Assembly: GCF_002443255.2 (NCBI RefSeq)
Contig: NW_019211455.1
Location: forward strand, 8,961,959 to 9,025,958
Source: Varroa destructor
Lineage: Eukaryota > Arthropoda > Arachnida > Mesostigmata > Varroidae
DNA length: 64,000 nucleotides
Direction: 5' to 3'
In this document: in pieces, positions 53,408 to 64,000 of the stretch
Numbering within the stretch: the first letter of the stretch is position 1
Layout: each line of letters opens with the position of its first letter
Program-made: the position numbers and the translations under genes
The notes under the pieces: generated by a model
Told to the model about the DNA's origin: nothing
Database searches by the model: none
What the model saw: the letters and a program-made list of their open reading frames with translations, nothing else

Positions 53408-56188
53408 CTGGAGAGAAGCTTTCATTATGGGGATGTAGCTGGCTTAAGTCTGCTACGTTCATGGAAATCGAAGGCAAGCTGTGATCGCGGGATCTATTTG
53501 CCTGGATAGTCTGTCAGCAAGTGAAACTGCAAATAACCTGTTGGGCTGCCGGGAAGGGTATTATTAGAAAGACTTCCAGCTAATGTTGTAGACTCCGTCC
53601 AAGAAATCTAAGAAAACTGGCATCGAGCTGTCCACACTGTCCCGTTTGTAGACCGTTTAAATGGTAACTATTTGCACCTGTTTCTATATCAAACACAACA
53701 GCTGTTAAAGTTAGGCTACCCTGTTAAATACCCCAGTATATGTAAGTTAAAGAAAAGAAACAACCCTGAAAAGGGAGTAAGTTTGTTTTTGCTACAATCA
53801 GACCTTTACCTTCCGTTTACCCAGATGTTTAATAGCTATTCTATACTTGTTATGAAAAACTACTAGTGAAGGATTTAATGGAGAATGTCAGTGCAGAAAG
53901 CTTCAAACGACGGTGATAGCAGATTACTATCGCTTCAGATGAATTTCATTAACTGATAATGTACGTGTTGAGAGAAAAAATTTATAACACTCTACCGGAA
54001 TCAACCGTTCCTTTTTAAAAAGGGATAACATAGTGCACTCTAACTCGATCCCGATCCTCTTACTTCGCCATAAATCGAATTAGTTTCTTTGCGTGCCGTT
54101 CGTAAATCCCAGAAGACTACTACTAACACAGGCATCGGTTGATCCGTGAGCATTGGGCAAAGCGTGGTAGGCAGCTACCCCCACAGGACAGAGTAGGCGA
54201 TAAGGTCGGAAACTGAAAAGCTGTGGTTGTAACCTGATTGGGCACATGCTACGGTGTTATACTTGTAAATTTGATGGTCAGATAAATTATTATACGGCAT
54301 ACTTAAGTCGGGCCATTGGCACTTCTGATCATTTGACGGCCTCTTCTCTATTCTGAGTCTAGTTCTGAGTTTTCAGAGTCAGAGCCAAGGATCACAATCC
54401 GTGTACACCTATGAATAGACAAGCCTTTCTCTGCGTGCAATGACTGTTTGCAGACCATGAATTCACAGTGAGGCGGTGCAGGGCGAAGTTTCTGAGTTAA
54501 ATTTGCAACAGCTTGGCACACGGGACCAACGCGTCAAAATTGTGAACAGTTAGGCGCAACTCTTTACTTAGAATAATCAGAAATGAACAATAAGCAGTCA
54601 GCTTTCAGTGGTAAACATTTTTTAACTTAATGATGAGCCAGATTTCACTGGCGTTGTTAGCTGAATAAACTAAACCAGATTTCCGATAGAATTCATTTGG
54701 TTAAGACATCTCAATTAAAAGATCCAGTTCTGTTACGCACAGTTTAGCACAAAAAAATGTCAGCTTCTAATTCGTGATGAAAATTCGGCATGCTTCGTCA
54801 GACTGCACAGACTCGGTATCCTGCAAATCGCAACTTTCGTTAAAAAAAAAACTGTGATTCTGCAAAACAACTAATATAACTTCTAGTTTCTATCAAACAT
54901 AACCAAAAAGGGTCACTTTTTATTAAGCAGTATCCATTGCGAAAAAAATCATACCCTCAAAAACTGACAGCCATCAGCCAAATGAGGCTTCCGTTGAAGT
55001 CATATACCCAGAATCATGTAGACCTCCATTAGTCGAAGCGGCTATTATGTGTTTGGCAATGTTTGGATCATACTATGAATCTTAGCAGGGTCAAATGGTA
55101 TTTTGTATTGTTCTGTCTTATTCTCGCCGTTTCTAAATGAAGATAAACGAGAGATCTCGATCTATGTATGGAGTATGATATTTAGTAAAGTATATTTCTG
55201 TCCGTATCTAATGCACGCATGAAAACGGACTGTGTGATGAAGTTCATATAAAACAAAATGTACCTACTGACATTTTGGTCAAAGTTCTACTTTTACGCCA
55301 TCTTACTTGCGATATTATATGTCCTGATTTGACTAGAGAAAATTCAAACGCTGGTAAATCCAAATGACTGACTTCAGTCCGTATGTATCTGGCGATCAAA
55401 TTTCGTGTGTCCTATTCTATTTAACCATATTACCACCATATTATCATAAATCACGAAAGTTACTGCTCAAACTATAGACGATATCATTTTTATCAGATCC
55501 GTAGCAAATCCGTGTTGGGTTGCTTTGTAGAAAGCAGAAAAACGTCCGGGTTAGAAGCTATTGTCACACCTGGCCAAAGGAATGACACGGAACATGCCGA
55601 TCGCTGTAGTTACTATTCCAAAAGAGCAAGATACCCGCAGGAGTATAGCTCTTTATAACATATATTGCCATATATTGCTTGTCAATTACCTTTTTATGTC
55701 GTCAGTGTCTCTGAAGCTCACAGTTTGTTCAAAAGTATGGTCTGTCCTACGTTTAGATGGTATGGAGATGTATAAGAGAGACATAATAACAGGATAGAAA
55801 TAATAAAAAACTAGATTAGCAAAACATTTCTGATTTCGAACACCAATGCATTCCGAATGTACACGCCGATCGTGGCCACGTCGTGATTTACGGTACAAAC
55901 AACTTGTAATAAAATGGTATAACTTAACGTAACCATTCTACTTAGGATAATGTGCCTGTGAGCGTGCTCAATAGAAAATGAAATACCCAATTAAGTGCCT
56001 TTGTCAAAACTCGAACTCAAGGATGATGCAAGCGTCGAAGCTCTTGCATAAATAAGATACGTACATTTGAAATTATCTAGTTGCAGTAAATGCAGTGTAT
56101 TATATACCAGATTTAGTTTGGAAGATTTCCGAAAGACTTGCCGAACTTTCGTTCATTGTTTCTCTTTTGCGATTCATTGCCATTTCAG

Positions 56189-57444
56189 GATAAGGCCGAG
56201 ATCGAAATAGTGATGAAGGTGAAGGGAAATAGCTATGCCGCTATTGGTTGGAGGCCAAAAGGTATTTCGCGAGATTGTAAAGCATTCCCAACGATCGGAG
56301 CATCCCCCCGTACTCGTCGTGAAGCGGAACCCAAAGCAGAGGTCGAGCCTCAAGAGGATTTGGAGACAAGCAGTTCAGAGGAAGGAAGTTCGGAAGAAGC
56401 TTCTTCTGAGCCCGTACTCAGATCGGAACCAGAACCTACACCCAACGAAGAATCTGTCAGCAAACCTGAGCCTGAACCTTCCTTAGAGGAATCTAAATCT
56501 GAACCCAAACCTGAACCGGAGCCTACTTACGAATCTGAACCCAAAAGTGAGCCCGAGCCTAGCTTAAAGCATGGGCCTAAGAGTGACGCAGAGCCCGAAT
56601 CCGAGCCAGAACCTAAGTCAGAACCTCAACCTTCATCATTGGAACAATCCGATGAAGCCCGCTCTGATGAACACTTAGAACCTGGGTTCAATACGGAACC
56701 CAAAAGCGAACCCGAACCTGAGTCCAAATCTGAGCCTGAACCTAAATCAGAACCCGAACCTTCTGCATCTTCAGAGCGTGAGCCCAAATCCGAACCCTCT
56801 GCTTCAGCAGAACCTGAACCTGAATCGGAACCAGAACCAAAGTCTGAGCCTGAACCCAAGTCAGAGCCCAAGTCGAAATCAGAGACTGAGTCAAAATCAG
56901 AGCCTGAGCCAAAATCAGAGCCTGAACCCAAGTCAGAGCCTGAACCCAAGTCAGAGCCTGAACCCAAGTCAGAGTCTGAACCCAATACAGAGTCTGAACC
57001 CAAGACAGAGCCTGAACCCAAGACAGAGCCTGAACCCAAGACAGAGCTTGAACCAAAATCAGAGCCTGAACCAAAATCAGAGCCTGAACCAAAATCAGAG
57101 CCTGGGCCAAAATCAGAGCCTGAGCCTAAATCAGAGCCTGAACCAAAATTTGAACTCAGACCATCTAGCAATCTAAAGACTACAACTGCCACCGGCCGCT
57201 CATTTTCCGCTCCAGCGAAAAAGAACTACCCGAAAAAAACACCTTATACACCCCGAGCAGACTTCCACGCCATGGATTGCACCGATATCGTAATGGGCGT
57301 CGCTCGCGGTAATCTGAGTCGTGTCTACGATTACTATACAAGGGACCGATCTACACCAAAGGCTGATTCTTTCTGGGGGGGCCAAGACCATCTCACGGCC
57401 GCACTAGCTTACGAGGAAAATGGAGAGACCATCGTCGTGTTCAG
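56189..57444 (+). CDS. EGF-DOMON gene, exon D (DOMON core with SEPEP-repeat insert)
   Basis: A 1,256-nt exon (phase 0 in, two bases out) with acceptor TTGCCATTTCAG. It starts [20 protein letters not shown] and [22 protein letters not shown] strands with the conserved IGW turn. A low-complexity insert of about 319 residues follows (56,303-57,259). The fold then resumes at [46 protein letters not shown] and ETIVVFR. The insert is first Ser/Glu-rich, then made of six-residue EPEPKS-type units, and ends in a Lys/Pro-rich segment. The two Cys flanking it (in DCKAF and MDCTD) would probably be disulfide-bonded near the base of the insert. The exon ends at 57,444 with AG, and GC follows; reading on past it meets a stop at 57,638. 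Joining to 60,372 restores VFRKPLVSDD. The domain should act outside the cell; ligand and partner are unknown. Confidence 0.93.
56340..57151 (+). repeat. coding minisatellite, 18-bp units (EPEPKS)
   Basis: Degenerate copies of an 18-base unit such as GAGCCTGAACCCAAGTCA encode Glu-Pro-Glu-Pro-Lys-Ser. The array is irregular before about 56,700 and nearly regular from about 56,880 to 57,150, where neighbouring units are almost identical in DNA. That suggests recent expansion by slippage or unequal crossing over. All unit changes keep the reading frame, and no stop occurs over 270 codons. The complementary strand is therefore also open (56,626-57,192) as a Gly-Ser-Asp repeat, which is a shadow. 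Confidence 0.95.
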
Positions 57445-57764
57445 GCATGTTGTTACTACCATCATTCTTAAAATAAAACCCGTATTTAGAGAGAATCGTA
57501 ACGGCGTCATTCACATGTTTGTATTTTATCAAGTTTCTTTGCCAACTGCTGAACGAATTTTAGCTAGTCAGCTGCAGATGCTCATAGATTACACTGCTCT
57601 AACGCAGTCATGTCGCTCCATGTCAGACGTTTCTAGTTAGCTTCCGTAGTCGTGTACAAGATACTTCAGAGTCGGACACGATGAGGAGAACCAGGCTAGA
57701 AAGGGTATACACTCAGTTGAATTTGGTGCGCTCAGTTGGATGTCCACCGAATTACTTATTTTGC

Positions 57765-59282
57765 TATATTCTCATTGCGGTCACCGCAAGAATGGCTATT
57801 GTTTCAGCAAGTACGATGGCGTCTTTCCGGACTCCTGTCGTTGCCACGGCTGAATCGGTGGCTCAATACATTATACAGGTAGCCGCCTTGTCGGCTGCTG
57901 CAAACAAGCCAATGTGCGTAAGCCGCATTTTGGCTGGTAGCTGAGCGTTTTGTTGCAGAAAATATAAAACCATACAGGTTTTGACAACCGCTAGAATTTT
58001 GTTCGTAACTATGGCATACGTTGCAAGTGGTGCTAGAACAGAATCTGTGACTGATCTTAGCGCACCCAGTACGAAGTAGATGAGTAGGATGAGCTGTAAC
58101 GGCGCCTGTTTATCGTAAACACAATCCGATTATTTTTAGGGACGCGATCAGAGAAGTGAATAGGATACCTGCGCCGAGTACGTAGAAATCGTGAAACCCA
58201 TTCTAGCGAACATTGGCCTAAAACTAAGACGCGTGAGATACACAGGAGGGAATTCCCAGGTTACACTCAGTTCGGACACGCGTCTAAGACTGAGGTAGAA
58301 GAGCAGACCGCCAGACAGCCGTAGCATGTGACCTAATTTTGTCCAGAGTGACACGGGATCACTAGACTTCTTTGGCGGTTTACTCCTTTTTCTGCTATGA
58401 CTTTCATTTGTATGAGTAATAACGTGATTTTGTGTACTTTTTGTATCATCACAATTACTATCCACTTGTTTGTTGTCCATTTTGTCACGATTTTCTTTCT
58501 GATTCACGGTTTTTGATGACACTTTCCACTAGCGCTGTTGATGCCATTTTTAACTTTTTTCTTCACTTCGAATTTACTCTTCTTGGTCCTACGTTGATTC
58601 TTGCGCAATTTTCAGCACACCCTTCCATGTGGGAGCAATAAGCGTACAAACGTGTGAAAGGTACTGGAACCTTAGCATAGTAAACGACATCTGGTGAATA
58701 GCGACGATGGTTACCAAGATGTATCCTTGGCCCGCGCCAAGCAGATACGCTTTTATAAAAATTCCCCACGCAAACGCCTGTCGACACAACCCGCTTTCCG
58801 CGGTCATACAGTCGTTCATCAGTATGGAGAATGTCATACTAGTTAAAAAGCGCAGTCCCATATATCATATGACGACAAGTATAGGCTAATTCCGGGGCAC
58901 TATGTTTGCGAAGTAAATGCCTCCGGCAAACAAGAACAAAAGCAATTGAGAAAATGGGCTTTTTTGAGAAGACTTTCATGGCCGAATTCTCCGCAAAATG
59001 CGTAGACACTGCAATAACGAACCACGGAAGTGAAGATAAGATCCGATATGCGAAGCCCGTAATAGATGTGGTATTGTTTCTACGTTCATTGATACATAGG
59101 GTTTGCACAAACGCATCCAGATGTTCGATACGGCATAGCACACAATGGCAGAAAACACTACCGAAAAGAGCTAGCCCATTTTGTGGGTCCATAGAGGTTA
59201 GATTCTGGTCAGGTTTCGCTATTTTTTTTACCACAACGAATTGATAACAAACGCATGGGATTGTTCCGGGTATTGCTAGCAT
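57765..59282 (-). pseudogene. decayed multi-span membrane protein, probably MFS/SLC16-like transporter
   Basis: The minus strand reads as a broken, intronless membrane protein about the length of a monocarboxylate-type transporter (1.5 kb). From 59,282 down, hydrophobic blocks appear in alternating frames: NGLALFGSVF, then FSAIVCYAVSNIWMRL, and SLPWFVIAVSTHF. Then at 58,861-58,589 comes ILMNDCMT followed by LLGAGQGYILVTIVAI, like the Gly-rich fourth span of SLC16 proteins. A long charged loop follows (58,522-58,350; NQKENRDKMDNKQVDSN, RKRSKPPKK), in the position of the central loop of 6+6 transporters. From 58,111 to 57,768 one frame gives LQLILLIYFVLGALRSVTDS, TYAIVTNKILAVVKT, CMVLYFLQQN and later AETIAILAVTAM, interrupted by TGA at 57,863-57,865 and ended by TAG at 57,765-57,767. 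The frameshifts and stops make it a pseudogene. The lack of introns may mean a retrocopy. The family assignment is tentative. Confidence 0.55.
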
Positions 59283-59985
59283 CGGAAGTTGAGACTAACT
59301 CTCTAATTAGTACGGCGATTCAACTTTTCAGCTCACAGCTAAGAAGTTGAGTGCAATATGTTGCAGTGCTAGGTGGCGGCGTCAGTTCGCTTAGACGGTC
59401 AACACATGAGTCTGCTGACAATACATTATTTGTCAACCTACAACGAGGCGACCTTTGTGTCCGCTATGGCTTTTGCTGACATTTGACAGCCAGCAATATT
59501 TAGCAGATGTTTTGTTCAGGACCCGGTCGCTTTGGTGGTCCAATTTCTCCTGGCGTAATATAAATGTACGTAAGATACCGGTAGCCTATTATCCATAATA
59601 TATTGTTAGTGGACAACAATACTATAAGTTCTCTGATAACGTTAAACAAGAAACATAGCATTGTTAAGACGATCGACATTTGACAAGGTAGTTCTATATT
59701 AATGAGCATGTATGCACTCTATTTGGACAGATAGAGAGGTCTGATCAACCTGTGGTAAGCTGATATCTTACACTAGCGGTAATCATCGACAGATTCGGCC
59801 AAATTGTTTGTAAACAAGTTTCGACCCTGTAGGCTTCAAGCACCAGACCGAATCGACTCCACAACTTCGCTACTCGACATTATATTATGTTTCCTAGATT
59901 CGAAACAAACGAGAATAGATTTATCTTCATACGGTGTGTGTAGCGCCAGTTAACTCGCTTACTGTTGCAATAACATTTCTATTGC

Positions 59986-60006
59986 ATATATATATATATA
60001 TATATG
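59986..60006. repeat. (AT)n microsatellite
   Basis: Uninterrupted AT/TA run within the GC-AG intron, close to the acceptor-side exon. Confidence 0.95.
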
Positions 60007-60371
60007 TCTTGTTAAGAAGTTTGGTTGTAGCTTGTGTCGATGCTCTTTAGATATGAGCAATCGAAACAAGACGACTTATTTTAAAGGAAAGCTTTTGTTT
60101 ACTTGGGTTGAAGTCGATTTAGCGGTAAATGCGAAATCACGCTTTTTGTTTTATAGAACTGGTTCCTGACACGAAACGGAGTACATCTACTTCCGACAAA
60201 CCTCAAGGATCGATCATAATGGGAGTTTTTTAGATACCCTAATGGATAAGAGCTTGTCGACGCAGAGTCTTTTTTCTGCTGAAGCGGCTCCCGAAAAAGT
60301 CATACGGTAAACAGTAGCACTCACAATATATAAAATTTCTAACTAATCAGCACTTCGACAATCATATTCAG

Positions 60372-60589
60372 GAAGCCCCTCGTATCGGACGATATGGCGG
60401 ATCACAGCTTTGAAAACGAGATCATGGACGTCATTTGGGCTCAAGGTCAGCAGCACGGCAATTATATTCACCAACCTAAAACCGGCCTAGATCAGGGAAA
60501 AGCGAAAATTGTCGACTTTTATCGAGAGGACGAAATCAAATATCATGGACACAAAAATCAGCGCGGAAAGACAACGATCAATTTTTTCA
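60372..60589 (+). CDS. EGF-DOMON gene, exon E (continuation of the DOMON domain)
   Basis: A 218-nt exon (enters after two bases, leaves after one) with acceptor CATATTCAG and consensus donor gtgagtat. It encodes KPLVSDDMADHSFENEIMDV, IWAQGQQHGNYIHQPKTGL, DFYREDEIKYHGHKNQRG and TTINFF. The DHSF...VIWAQG block and the KYHGHKNQRG block are what I expect for the last strands of the first DOMON domain in this protein type. Related proteins, as I remember them, continue with a second DOMON domain, so more exons are expected to the right; I found none before 64,000. The ATG at 60,394 is internal and is not the start. Confidence 0.92.
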
Positions 60590-63500
60590 GTGAGTATTTG
60601 TGCCGCAAACTCGTCTTTTACGTTTAAATTTTTCGTGCACCTTGCCCACCCAATTCCTGTCCTGCTCCACGTGGTTTTATGCCTCTCCATTTCATTAATA
60701 AGAAATTTAAAGTACAACTTTTACAAGATTCAGGTCAGTGTTTAAGGTGAGACACAGATTAACTTGTAGGCACAGATTAACTTGTTCATTGCCAGCTAAG
60801 TACGCAGAGTTACCATCGAACGCCATCAGACTATCAAAGTAAACAGACGGATTAGTATTCAATACCGTAAAACATTAATCATAATTAGGTATTTCAATTT
60901 CAGGAAACAGGGATCTGCATGCTTTTTTGTAGTTTGTTTGAGTGTGACAAACGACCTTCCGTAATGGTCTCACCTGGGTTAACATGAAGGAAACCTACAA
61001 CGAGGAATATAATCACGCGTTTGAAAATAATGCAGACAATAGAATTCTTACAGGCCCAAAAGGTCAATAGACCATTGAGGCGCTTGTTGAATAGTTTCGA
61101 ACAAGCTTCAAAGATGTTGATCTTAGCAGCTAAATTGTCTTCACATACGTTGCATACGACGTATCATCTACTCATCATGCTAACTAATTGAGGCTATAAA
61201 GTGACTGCTTATAGCTGGGTTTGTAATCGCTATCATAGAGGTCGACAGGCTCCATACAATGAAAATCAACAAACTTTTTTTCCTGCGAAACTACCTGCTG
61301 ACAGCAACGACACCTCCTTCGATCCGGGGTGTGACACCTGTGATCTTTACTTCAAGCATATTACTTATGGGGTTGACTTTTGAAAGGCAGGCGCTTGGGC
61401 AGCTTTTTAAAGAATGATTATCAAATTTTTACAGACTGCTCAGTAGTTTGTATGTTGCTTCCTCAAAAGAAAACATTCTTCTGCGATTATCGGTTTCAGT
61501 CGTTATGAAGTGGGCGCTGCCTCTGTAGGTAATCGTTGACTCGGATAAGGGTTACGTTCTACAACGCAAGATGCACTGCACAAGGCAAGAAAGTTTGGTT
61601 ATAGTACCAGACTAGATTAAAGCATTTCGAACATGCTGCTTATTTTCGTTTCCTCTTTGGCCCTCTCTAAAAATAGAATTGCATTCTGTTTGTGTTGTTG
61701 TGTCCTACATCTCCAGTTTTTTTTTTCGAACTTTCAAATAATTTGTCGAACTTTGCTTGATTATTTTGGTTAACGAAACTGTGGTTATTAAAAATCGTCT
61801 CCTGTGAATGCCAAACAATTCGTCTTTGCCTAGAGACAGGTTCTCAACTTGTTTGTGATAGCAATTTAAATTCGTTTTATCGTCCTGTCAAGTACTTCGC
61901 TAAATGTACCGACTCCTGATTATGCTTAGTCCAACATAAACCAGCTCGAAAAGAGATCTGATTCTGAACAACGGCATGTCGGATACCCGTTAGATCTCCA
62001 TTGCTATTTAGAGTCATTCGTCCTCTGAATTTGTCGACAATCATTATAAGCGGTCTTATTTTACCCGGTCACTAAGACGTGTGACTCAGATGCACGTTCT
62101 AGTAGTTTCCTAATCAAAGGCCCCAAAGAACGTATAAGGAGGTTCTAAGTGTCGGGGTACCACCACGAGGCAAGCAATACGGTCAGCTACCTTCTTACCA
62201 CAAGCCTATTGAGAAAAATCTCCGCCAGGTTGCGGACGTTTTTATTCAGACTGCGCCACTCTAACTAAGTATTGTTTTTTCTCTAAAAGGTAGTTGCAAA
62301 TCGACTAACTATGAGTCAGATCTAGCCGCCAGGGAAATCGATCCAAGCGTAGTTAGTATTTGTTCTTAGTCAATATCTGTCTAACGTATCTGAAATTAAA
62401 GATATAGTGGAGAGAGAGAGTAAGAGCAGGAAAAAGAAATGTTTACGGGTTAAAAATTGTGGAATAACAGGACCTGAGCAGTGGGATTAATGATTTTCTT
62501 ACTATGGTCTTGTATAGCAGTATAAGGTTTGTGTGTATGCGCTAATGGTGACAGAGATGTTGGCGAAGCGGGAGCCACCCCTTTAGTCGTAGGTACGAAT
62601 TCAAATTTAGTTTACGGTCTCCATTACCTTTAGCTATAATGACGGCCTACTTTTCTACGGCCTATATGATATATTAACACTATAAACATATATCAATTCT
62701 GTAATCATCAGGCAAAAATGCAAAAAGATAAAGTATATATACATTTTTTTCCAAATAAGCTTCATCAGTAGACTTTCCGGTTTTTTAAATTTATCTTCGC
62801 TAATCCGGAAAGTAACGCATATTTCGCAAAAATGTAATCCAACCAGCCAATTACGTTTAATTCAAGACTCAAATGGTACTTTTTTTGCTACAAAATAAAA
62901 AAGAAAAATAACTAGGTGTATCTGGCACGACATAAATAATAATCGTTTAGTGTAATCTGTAAAAAAAAAACGAGATTTTCATTGGGTTCAACTCTTCAGG
63001 GTGCAAACTTTGCCCCTTTATTAAGGAAGCATGTTAATAACAAATTAAGCTTCGGTAATTACTGCGAACCACACATTCGTACATTATAGGATCAAGCTTA
63101 TATTTTCAGTATAACTGTACCTTGGGATACAGGTCTATCACTTAAAACTGTAGAGATAACACAGATTAAATACACTAGTAGCACCATGTGTAGACCACAC
63201 ACAGCCCATATGTATTACTTCACGTTAAACAGTCATTAAACCGAAAAAGCTCATTATCTGTGATCAAAGCGTGAAAGACTTATATGTAACAAACTTTTCC
63301 TAACGATAAAGATTTTTTTAACTATAACAAAGGTTACTTAGCTCTCTATGTACTAGCATACTAAGAAATATCTTCCCTTGTTACCTGCCATACAGGAAAT
63401 AGCACTCTGGATATCTTTCAGTTCCTGTATACTTACCATATGTCAATTAAAGCTTATTCAAGCAAATCTGTTAAAACGATCTGCTTTGTATTATCGACCG

Positions 63501-64000
63501 CCACGGCGTTTGTCCATGGAACTCTCAAGACAACGGATGTCCTGAAAAAAAAGTTTACTTTGATACCTGTCGAGATTTTCGAGTGGATCTGAACCTTACA
63601 AAAAATAGAAGTAGCGCTTTATAGAAGCTACACTTTAGCCAGGTCTTTCTCAGGGGGTTGCCACGCAGACAGGTAGCTCGTTAGTAACTGTGATAGGCAA
63701 GATTCTTATTGACCATAATTTTATGGATTGAGTGTGGAATTAGTTACATGCGCCTATCGGAGTGAAAACCTGAGAAATATAATTTTAATTATTATATGCG
63801 CAGGTTTCTTGCGATTACCTTCAATGCAAGGTAGACTGATTTTTGTTAACAGTTATCCCAGAGTAAACGTTTTCAGATTTCTAAATCTGTTCCTCAATTG
63901 TGCAACTGAGTCGGGAGATCCCTTCTCTGAAGGCTTTCGTGCCAAAATTGTTTACGATTAAAAAGTCGTCAAGTACTCACAGTCTGGAAGTAATTTGCGC
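60590..64000 (+). other. start of the next intron; no exon found
   Basis: AT-rich DNA after the last donor. It contains an 18-bp tandem duplication (60,753-60,785) and a few poly-A/T runs. The open frames at 61,201-61,383 and 63,728-63,961 do not resemble DOMON or EGF sequence and lack suitable splice sites, so I leave them out. Confidence 0.6.
60753..60785. repeat. 18-bp-period tandem duplication
   Basis: CACAGATTAACTTGT at 60,753-60,767 is repeated at 60,771-60,785 with three bases between. Confidence 0.95.

Larger units (their letters stand above)
47770..56188 (+). other. 8.4-kb intron of the EGF-DOMON gene
   Basis: A GT...AG intron that interrupts the DOMON domain. The protein reads continuously across it, so no exon of this gene is expected inside. 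It holds a tRNA-like repeat at 52,975-53,060, a 12-bp tandem duplication at 53,379-53,407, an AT microsatellite at 52,178-52,192 and an imperfect hairpin at 51,794-51,853. No nested gene was recognised; the 118-codon frame at 50,311-50,667 lacks motifs. Confidence 0.75.
57445..60371 (+). other. 2.9-kb GC-AG intron of the EGF-DOMON gene
   Basis: The donor is TCAG|GCATGT, not GT; the acceptor is CATATTCAG. The reading frame demands this border: exon D ends ...TTC AG, exon E starts G AAG CCC, giving Phe-Arg-Lys-Pro in the middle of a DOMON strand. No GT nearby keeps the frame. On the opposite strand the intron contains a decayed transporter-like sequence (57,765-59,282). Confidence 0.8.

Noticed and set aside
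54130..54240. GGTTGATCC and nearby GC-rich stems, considered as a tRNA
   Set aside because: No A box at the right distance and no cloverleaf could be drawn on either strand.
56742..57176. Overlapping long frames (122 aa minus, 132 aa plus) over the same repeat
   Set aside because: Out-of-frame readings of the repeat with no flanking domain sequence.
56626..57192. 188-codon minus-strand frame rich in Gly-Ser-Asp
   Set aside because: It is the complement of the EPEPKS coding minisatellite. Any 18-bp unit repeat open on one strand can be open on the other, and the plus strand has the conserved DOMON flanks.
61201..61383. Possible next exon of the EGF-DOMON gene (60-codon frame with Cys residues)
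   Set aside because: No suitable acceptor in the phase left by exon E, and no resemblance to DOMON sequence.
1..64000. CRISPR array, bacterial operons, phage genes
   Set aside because: No regularly spaced repeats and no closely packed long ORFs with ribosome binding sites. Splice-site-bounded exons show the DNA is eukaryotic.

Overview
The window is eukaryotic nuclear DNA. It is AT-rich, most of it has no long open frame, and the clear coding sequence is split into short exons with GT/GC...AG borders. The best gene encodes a secreted EGF-plus-DOMON protein of a kind I associate with arthropods. Together with a decayed mariner transposon and scattered CAG/GCC/AT microsatellites, this suggests an arthropod. 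A mite or other chelicerate is possible, but the sequence alone does not prove it.

Layout. Positions 1-42,939 hold no gene I can name. They contain a mariner transposase fossil (5,913-6,754), a perfect 48-bp palindrome (7,537-7,584), tRNA-like relics, microsatellites, a few exon-like stretches between good splice signals (for example 16,104-16,180 and 34,717-34,857) and one small intronless ORF behind a TATA-like box (40,619-40,894). An exon ending in a stop and followed by AATAAA lies at 42,940-43,035. It is either the 3' end of an upstream gene or an upstream exon of the next gene.

From 45,535 to 60,589 there are five consecutive exons of one plus-strand gene: a partial EGF module, a full EGF-like module, the start of a DOMON domain, a 1,256-nt exon with the DOMON core, and the next part of the DOMON domain. 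All splice phases agree. The large exon carries an insert of about 319 residues, mostly six-residue Glu-Pro-Glu-Pro-Lys-Ser repeats, placed inside the DOMON fold. The following intron starts with GC instead of GT. That intron contains, on the opposite strand, a frame-broken, intronless relic of a multi-membrane-span protein, probably an MFS transporter of the monocarboxylate (SLC16-like) type. The first exons and the 3' end of the EGF-DOMON gene were not found; its last exons should lie beyond 64,000.

The firm calls are the five EGF-DOMON exons, the repeat insert, the mariner fossil and the palindrome. Most other entries are candidates and carry low confidence.
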